A DNA stretch of 64,000 bases from Tenericutes bacterium MO-XQ (lineage in GTDB: Bacteria > Bacillota_I > Bacilli_A > Acholeplasmatales > Acholeplasmataceae): contig CP017948.1 in the NCBI GenBank assembly GCA_002838185.1, positions 1,922,001-1,986,000 on the forward strand, written 5' to 3'. Positions 59,295-64,000 of the stretch are shown piece after piece. Below the pieces are notes generated by a model, which was not told the DNA's origin, ran no database searches, and saw only the letters and a list, made by a program, of their open reading frames with translations. Made by a program: the position numbers and the translations under genes. The stretch's first letter is position 1; every line of letters starts with the position of its first letter.

Positions 59295-59792
59295 TTATTT
59301 GATGAGCTTATTGATTTCTTGATCTTCTAATCTAAAAGTAATCCACTCGTTCAATGGTTTTGCTCCTAAGCTTTTATAAAACTCAATCGATTTAATATTC
59401 CAATCAAGACACATCCAATCGATTCTCTTACATTCGTTTTTTACAGCAATCTTTGCCAAAGCTTTAAACATCAGTTTTCCATATCCTTGATGTCTATATG
59501 CTTCATCGATAAATAAATCTTCTAAATATAAATTTGCTCTACCCCAAAACGTAGAATATGAGAAAAAATAAAGCATAAATCCTATAGGATTTCCATTGAC
59601 TTCTGCAATCACGACTTCAGCTTGTTTTTTCTCAAAAATTGATCTTTTAATATCTTCCACATCAGCAACCACTAAGTCGCTTAGTTTTTCATATGAAGCG
59701 ATTTTTTTAATATATGATAATACAATATCCGCATCACCCATATCAGTTGTTCTTATGAGAAACTCATCTTTTTGTAATATAACTTCTTTCAT
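59295..59792 (-). CDS. GNAT family N-acetyltransferase
   Basis: A start at 59792 or 59795 fits AAGGA upstream; the product has about 165 residues. The GNAT fold is clear: IRTTDMGDADIVLSYIKK, VVIAEVNGNPIGFMLYF, LYLEDLFIDEAYRHQGYGKLM with the acetyl-CoA loop (RHQGYG), and RIDWMCLDWNIKSIEFYKSLGAKP. This pattern is that of diamine (spermidine/thialysine-type) acetyltransferases, so a polyamine or amino acid substrate is possible. It overlaps the thpR stop region. Confidence 0.88.
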   Translation of the reverse strand: MKEVILQKDEFLIRTTDMGDADIVLSYIKKIASYEKLSDLVVADVEDIKRSIFEKKQAEVVIAEVNGNPIGFMLYFFSYSTFWGRANLYLEDLFIDEAYRHQGYGKLMFKALAKIAVKNECKRIDWMCLDWNIKSIEFYKSLGAKPLNEWITFRLEDQEINKLIK

Positions 59793-59796
59793 CATC

Positions 59797-60339
59797 TCAT
59801 CCTTCACTTAATTTGATTTTGGTCATTGGTGTATATGTTAAGACATCATTAACACGATGACTATAAAAGATAATTACTTCTTTTGCTGTAAAGATTAACT
59901 CTTTTGTCTTATTTTTCTTAAATGTATTCATATCTTCAACAATAACTTTTCTTGCAAGTGTTACATGTGGACTAAACAATCCTTTATCAAGTTTAAATCT
60001 TTCATTAATCTTATCATCAACTGCTTTATGGATCTCTTTAAGTTTACCGACACCAAGTCCCATACCCATCCAAAGGATATTGCCATCTTTCTTTTCAAAA
60101 AAACCTAAATCCTTTAAATGCACATCAAAAGCTTTAAAACCCTTAATGTTTTCTCTTAGTATATCTTCTAAGTCTTCTAAATCACTCACACTAAGTTCGC
60201 CCATAAATTTAAGTGTCACATGATAATTATCCTCATCCACTTTTTTATATGATTCACAATATTTCAAAAATTTATCAGATTCAATGTCAATTGCCTTTTT
60301 AATATCGCTTGGTATATCTATACCTACAAATATTCTCAT
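59797..60339 (-). CDS. thpR: RNA 2',3'-cyclic phosphodiesterase (ThpR/LigT family)
   Basis: The 180-residue 2H phosphoesterase has its two HxTx motifs, YHVTLKF near residue 45 and SPHVTLAR near 127, and starts RIFVGIDIPSDIKKAI. It opens cyclic phosphates of RNA or related nucleotides. It ends with TGA, overlapping the ribosome site of the GNAT gene, so the two are co-transcribed. Confidence 0.92.
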   Translation of the reverse strand: MRIFVGIDIPSDIKKAIDIESDKFLKYCESYKKVDEDNYHVTLKFMGELSVSDLEDLEDILRENIKGFKAFDVHLKDLGFFEKKDGNILWMGMGLGVGKLKEIHKAVDDKINERFKLDKGLFSPHVTLARKVIVEDMNTFKKNKTKELIFTAKEVIIFYSHRVNDVLTYTPMTKIKLSEG

Positions 60340-60370
60340 AAAACACCAACTTTCATATCCTTATTATAAC

Positions 60371-60396
60371 AAAAAAGAGATTATTTCTAATCCCTT
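60371..60396 (-). terminator. terminator of the amino-acid ABC operon
   Basis: On the minus strand AGGGATTA pairs with TAATCTCT around GAAA, then six T. It overlaps the stop at 60395. Confidence 0.75.
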
Positions 60397-61120
60397 ATAT
60401 GTCATAACTTACTTTATCAATAAAATTTTTGAGTCGATCAGTTTTTGGATGATCTAATATCGATAAATCTCCGTGTTCTATCACTTCACCATTTTCCATA
60501 AATACCACATAATCTGCAGCTTTCTTTGCAAATGCGATTTCATGGGTAACGATCATAAAATTCATCTTTTTTTCTCTTAATTTTAAAATCGTCTTTAACA
60601 CTTCATGAGTTAAAATAGGATCTAATGCACTCGTAGGTTCATCTAGAAACACAACTTCGGGAGATATCGCTAATGATCTGATGATACTTGCTCTTTGAGC
60701 TTGTCCACCAGATATTTTTGCAGGTATTTTATCTTTATGTTCAATAAGCTCAAATTGTTCTAATAAATCTAACGCAATCTTTTCCGCTTTTTCTATCTCT
60801 ATATGATGTACTTTTTCTAAGACAAGTGTAATATTTCTTAAAACTGTTAAATGTGGAAATAAATTATGTGCTTGGAAAACAAATCCTATTTTCTTGAAAT
60901 ACTCACTTTTATCTTCGTGAGTCACTTCATGGTTATTCAAGCAAATTTCACCCATAGTAGGATCTTCAATGCCTGATAGTAGTCTTAATAACGTTGATTT
61001 ACCAGCACCACTTGGACCAATTAAAGCAATCCCTGATTTATCCTTTATTTCTAAATTCACATGATTTAAAATCAGTTTATCTTCATATGTCTGAACAATA
61101 TCTTTTAACCTTAAATCCAT
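60395..61120 (-). CDS. polar amino acid ABC transporter ATP-binding protein (GlnQ type)
   Basis: The 241-residue ATPase has Walker A GPSGAGKST (about 34-42), a Q-loop in GFVFQAHNLFPHLTVL, signature ISGGQAQRASI, Walker B VVFLDEPTSALDP and the switch His in VTHEIAFAK. It powers uptake by the permease encoded just upstream, with which it overlaps by 10 bp. The amino acid is not determined. Confidence 0.93.
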   Translation of the reverse strand: MDLRLKDIVQTYEDKLILNHVNLEIKDKSGIALIGPSGAGKSTLLRLLSGIEDPTMGEICLNNHEVTHEDKSEYFKKIGFVFQAHNLFPHLTVLRNITLVLEKVHHIEIEKAEKIALDLLEQFELIEHKDKIPAKISGGQAQRASIIRSLAISPEVVFLDEPTSALDPILTHEVLKTILKLREKKMNFMIVTHEIAFAKKAADYVVFMENGEVIEHGDLSILDHPKTDRLKNFIDKVSYDI

Positions 61121-61857
61121 GATGCCACCTTCTTTTCAAAGTATTTCGCTAAAAATATCAGTGGTAATGTAATACTTAAGTATAGTAAGAACATGATTAA
61201 ATAACCTTCAACAACCGCATAGGTTCGTGATTGAATGGTTGTAATTTGATTATACAACTCCTCAACACCAATAAAGTTAAGCAAACTTGAACCTTTAATG
61301 ATGATAGCTAAGTTTCCTATCATTGGTGGAACAATCACTTTCACAAGTTGAGGTAGGATAATATATCTATACTTTTGATAACTTGTAAATCCTAAAACTT
61401 TCATTGCCTGATATTGTGTATCATCAATGGATTTCATTGCACCCATAAAAGCATTTCTCATGTAAGGTCCCATAAACAACGTGAATCCTACAATCCCTGC
61501 TAAAAAACGATTCCTAAGATCTAAAGGTACCGCGATAAAATAATACGTTACAATTAAAAATACCAATGTTGGTGTTCCAAATATAACTTCACTAAATACA
61601 TTCGAAATATACTTAAAAACCAATATCTTAGATTCGGATAATAAATACAAAATAAACCCAAACACAATACTTAATATTAAAACAATAATACTAATGATGA
61701 TCGTATTGATATACCCTTTAACAAGTATATTAGAATACCCAAAAATAGCTTCAATTCTAAAATTACTTCTCCCTGGATAGGCAAACACAATAAAAGCGAC
61801 TAGCGCTGTGTAAAACAAAAGCGCTAGTCCGACATTTAAAGGTTTATTACTCTTCAT
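61111..61857 (-). CDS. polar amino acid ABC transporter permease (HisM/GlnP type)
   Basis: The 248-residue protein has five or six membrane segments and the His/Glu/Gln family loop: FGTPTLVFLIVTYYFIAV, GPYMRNAFMGAMKSID and the EAA motif YQAMKVLGFTSYQKYRYIILPQ. It forms the channel, probably as a dimer. Its start overlaps the stop of the binding-protein gene by 11 bp. Confidence 0.93.
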   Translation of the reverse strand: MKSNKPLNVGLALLFYTALVAFIVFAYPGRSNFRIEAIFGYSNILVKGYINTIIISIIVLILSIVFGFILYLLSESKILVFKYISNVFSEVIFGTPTLVFLIVTYYFIAVPLDLRNRFLAGIVGFTLFMGPYMRNAFMGAMKSIDDTQYQAMKVLGFTSYQKYRYIILPQLVKVIVPPMIGNLAIIIKGSSLLNFIGVEELYNQITTIQSRTYAVVEGYLIMFLLYLSITLPLIFLAKYFEKKVASWI

Positions 61858-62665
61858 CTATAATCTCTTGTAAATAAACGTTTAAAGTTTCTCCAGGAAT
61901 GTTTGCTGCAATATCATCATTATATAAGTTTCTTAAAATATCATAAACACCTTCAGATTCTAATCCTGCAATAAACTCATTTGCTTTTTCAACTAAATCT
62001 TCATTTCCTTTTCTAAATGCCATACCAATTGGTGATAAAGCAACAGGATCTAATAAAATTTCAGTTGTATCAGGATTTGCCAAGTGATGTCCAGCTGCAT
62101 TACTAATACTCATTAAGAATACATCAGATGTACCACTAACGACTTCTAGCACTGCTGCATTAACATCATCAACTTCTCTAATCACTGGATTATTCGCAAG
62201 GTCTCTAGCAATATCTAGTGGTGCAAATGTTTTAGGTCCAACAAATCTAACGCCTTCAATCGTTAGAATATCTTCTTTAGTTTCAACTTCGTTATCATCA
62301 TAAAATTCTTTGTTGACTAATGAAACAAGTGGGAAATTGAAATATGGATCACTAAAATCTACAGATAAAGCTCTTTCTTCAGTAATACTCATAGAACCAA
62401 TAATAACATCAATTGTATTTGCATTAAGTTCTGTAATTAATGTTCCAAATGGTAAATCTACAATTTCAACTTCTCTTCCTAAAAATTTACCAAACTCTTC
62501 TGCAAGGGTTACACTAATCCCTGTAGGATTACCCTCATCATCAACAGTTTCAAATGGTGGATATGATAAGTCCATACCTACCCTTAAAACATCATCTTCA
62601 CTATTACATGCAGCAAGCGTACCTACTGCAAATATCATTAATAGAATTAAAAAAATCTTTTTCAT
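61847..62665 (-). CDS. amino acid ABC transporter substrate-binding lipoprotein
   Basis: The ATG at 62665 has GAGGAGA in front and gives 272 residues with a lipoprotein signal and lipobox TLAAC (Cys20). The SBP_bac_3 fold follows: RVGMDLSYPPFETVDDEGNP, IDVIIGSMSITEERALSVDFSDPYF and, near the end, PIGMAFRKGN. The conserved R and D of the amino-acid clamp are in TEERA and the following DVFLMSISN segment. The exact amino acid is unknown. Confidence 0.92.
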   Translation of the reverse strand: MKKIFLILLMIFAVGTLAACNSEDDVLRVGMDLSYPPFETVDDEGNPTGISVTLAEEFGKFLGREVEIVDLPFGTLITELNANTIDVIIGSMSITEERALSVDFSDPYFNFPLVSLVNKEFYDDNEVETKEDILTIEGVRFVGPKTFAPLDIARDLANNPVIREVDDVNAAVLEVVSGTSDVFLMSISNAAGHHLANPDTTEILLDPVALSPIGMAFRKGNEDLVEKANEFIAGLESEGVYDILRNLYNDDIAANIPGETLNVYLQEIIDEE

Positions 62666-62696
62666 TTTTGTTCTCCTCATTATATAGTTTGTATTA

Positions 62697-62725
62697 ATTA
62701 TAAATATAATTGATTTGAAATTCAA
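62697..62725 (-). promoter_or_regulatory. promoter of the amino-acid ABC operon
   Basis: On the minus strand TTGAAT (62725-62720), 17 bp, TATAAT (62702-62697), 31 bp before the start codon. Confidence 0.65.
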
Positions 62726-62746
62726 AAAATATGCCCAACTTTATGT

Positions 62747-62773
62747 AAAAAGAGTGTAAATTATACACCCTTT
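62747..62773 (-). terminator. terminator after nqrF
   Basis: On the minus strand GGGTGTA pairs with TACACTC (one wobble) around AATT, then five T. It directly follows the stop at 62772. Confidence 0.7.
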
Positions 62774-63854
62774 AACTAAAGTTATCAAATAAAATATTGT
62801 CGTCTTTCATATCATGTTTCTTTAAAACATTGATACAAGCTTTAATCATACCTGGTGATCCACATAAGTAACCTTCAACATCACTTAAATCCTTTGTATG
62901 ACGATCAACAACATCAGTAATTAATCCAACATCTCCATCCCACTCATCTTCCGGAAGTGGTTCAGATAGTGCAGGAATATACTCAAAATTTGGAAACTCT
63001 TTTTCGAGTGCTCTAAACTCTTCTGTATAATATAAATCCTTTTTCGATCTTGCTCCAAAGAAATATTTAACCTTACGGTGCATTCCTTTAGCTTGTAGTG
63101 CATACAAAATTGATCTGATTGGTGCTTTACCAGATCCACCGGCAATACAGATCATATCTTTATTAGAGTCTTCTCTTAAGAAGAAATCTCCATAAGGACC
63201 TGTAATAATGATCTTATCTCCAACTTCCATTGCTTTATGAACAAATGTTGTTGCTTGTCCATTTGGAACCAAACGAATAATGAGTTCAATCTCATTTTTT
63301 TGTTTTGGATCTGATGCGATAGAATAAGCTCTAATCACTTCAATACCAGGCACTTGTATTTGCACATATTGTCCTGGTTTAAAATCAATTTCTTTAGGTT
63401 CAATTAGTTTAAATCTAACAAGTTTAATATCATAAGTTAAATCTTTGACATAAGATACTACTGTTTTATACTCCTTAGCATTTAACAATCCTTTAGGAAG
63501 TAATATCTTCATATCGCTTTTCACTTTAACTTGACAAGAAAGTCTTACACCTTCTTCTCTTTCTTCTTCACTAATAAATGGTTCTTCTGTTGGTTTTAAA
63601 TGGCCATCGCCACCAACAAGTTTAAATTTACACAATCCACAAGTCGCTTTACCACCACATGCAGATGGAATAAATATTTTTTCACTAGATAGTGTATTTA
63701 ATACTGTATCATCACCTTTAACAGGTATTTTAGTTTCATCATTGATTGTGATGACTTTTTCGCCACCACCGCCTAATAATTTTTCAACTAAAATAAGAAC
63801 TAAAGAGATGACAATAAGCACACTAACTAAAACAACCGGTAATACCCAATTCAT
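62772..63854 (-). CDS. nqrF: Na+-translocating NADH:quinone reductase subunit F
   Basis: The 360-residue protein has one N-terminal membrane helix (about 4-24), a [2Fe-2S] ferredoxin domain with CGGKATCGLC near 66-75 and the fourth Cys in RLSCQ near 106, and a FAD/NAD(P)H reductase module: RAYSIAS (FAD), GPYGDFFLRE, IAGGSGKAPIRSIL, and CGSPGM near the C terminus. NqrF takes electrons from NADH into the sodium pump. The nqrE-like end directly upstream supports this over a stand-alone reductase. Confidence 0.92.
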   Translation of the reverse strand: MNWVLPVVLVSVLIVISLVLILVEKLLGGGGEKVITINDETKIPVKGDDTVLNTLSSEKIFIPSACGGKATCGLCKFKLVGGDGHLKPTEEPFISEEEREEGVRLSCQVKVKSDMKILLPKGLLNAKEYKTVVSYVKDLTYDIKLVRFKLIEPKEIDFKPGQYVQIQVPGIEVIRAYSIASDPKQKNEIELIIRLVPNGQATTFVHKAMEVGDKIIITGPYGDFFLREDSNKDMICIAGGSGKAPIRSILYALQAKGMHRKVKYFFGARSKKDLYYTEEFRALEKEFPNFEYIPALSEPLPEDEWDGDVGLITDVVDRHTKDLSDVEGYLCGSPGMIKACINVLKKHDMKDDNILFDNFS

Positions 63855-63869
63855 AACATCTCCTCCTTC

Positions 63870-64000
63870 TTATACTAATCCTGTAAAGCCCATAAATGCT
63901 AATGCTAAGATACCTAAAATAATAAATACGATTGCTTTTCCTCTTAATCCTTTTGGTGGATTAGAAATTTTTGCAAGTTTTTCTCTTAAACCAGCAACTA
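63870..64000 (-). CDS. nqrE: NADH:quinone reductase subunit E, C-terminal 42 residues (partial)
   Basis: The frame, open at the right edge of the window, ends with TAA at 63870-63872. It reads AGLREKLAKISNPPKGLRG and then a membrane helix ending FMGFTGLV. This is the C terminus of NqrE/RnfA-type subunits, where REKL and PxxLRG precede the last helix. It lies 15 bp upstream of nqrF, with AAGGAGGAG between them. RnfA is the alternative, but the adjacent nqrF points to Na+-NQR. Confidence 0.8.
   Translation of the reverse strand, partial: VAGLREKLAKISNPPKGLRGKAIVFIILGILALAFMGFTGLV

Noticed and set aside
1-64000. tRNA, rRNA or CRISPR array
   Set aside because: I checked the gaps between genes; none shows cloverleaf arms with the GGTTCRANYC box, rRNA-like sequence, or regularly spaced repeats.

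Overview
The window reads as chromosome of a low-GC, Gram-positive-type bacterium. It has AT-rich intergenic DNA, strong GGAGG-type ribosome sites, TATAAT promoters with TTGACT-like -35 boxes, hairpin-plus-T-run terminators, lipoprotein lipoboxes and CcpA-type cre sites. TGA is used as a stop (for example feoA, feoB, thpR), so the Mycoplasma UGA=Trp code is excluded. Gene content (PDH complex, many small membrane proteins and lipoproteins, photolyase, Feo, Na+-NQR pieces, butyrate kinase) suggests a free-living relative of the Acholeplasma/Izemoplasma branch or a nearby low-GC Firmicute. That placement is inference. No rRNA, tRNA or CRISPR was seen.

Layout. 1-1.6 kb: left-edge operon with a sulfoquinovosidase-like GH31 enzyme and a DUF4867 protein, probably sulfosugar catabolism. 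1.8-7.2 kb: lipoprotein, SPFH protein and a Fe(III) ABC importer. 7.2-15.1 kb: DUF2785, HAD and DUF445 genes, a vWA lipoprotein divergent from a two-component system, and small genes. 15.1-16.0 kb: MntA/HepT toxin-antitoxin pair whose HepT carries a nonsense codon. 16-24 kb: mostly uncharacterised membrane proteins, a J1-crystallin/SelJ-like ADP-ribosylglycohydrolase, a pseudogene and an S66 peptidase. 24.1-25.8 kb: two-gene module of a membrane-anchored HEPN-like protein and an HNH-like zinc protein, the best candidate here for an undescribed (possibly defence) system. 26-28.3 kb: zinc-ribbon protein, diacylglycerol-kinase-family protein and DUF6544 protein.

28.4-40.5 kb is central metabolism: a CoA-transferase/SCFA transporter/thiolase operon with a TetR gene and a near-perfect operator, the pdhABCD operon, and arginine decarboxylase plus agmatinase. 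40.6-44.1 kb: MscS channel and feoA-feoB-small Cys-rich protein. 44.2-53.5 kb holds three insertion sequences (IS1182, IS3/IS150 and ISL3 types) among a nitroreductase, a GGDEF protein, a class II photolyase and a tocopherol-cyclase-like protein; the IS3 element has split that last gene's terminator. 53.5-58.4 kb: operon tryptophanase - M48 protease - butyrate kinase - phosphate butyryltransferase with a perfect cre site. 58.4-64 kb: HIT, GNAT and ThpR proteins, a polar amino-acid ABC importer, and the end of a Na+-NQR operon (nqrE-nqrF) running off the right edge.

Together the genes describe a fermentative, amino-acid- and short-chain-acid-handling cell with two iron uptake routes, a sodium-motive NADH dehydrogenase, carbon catabolite control and recent IS activity.
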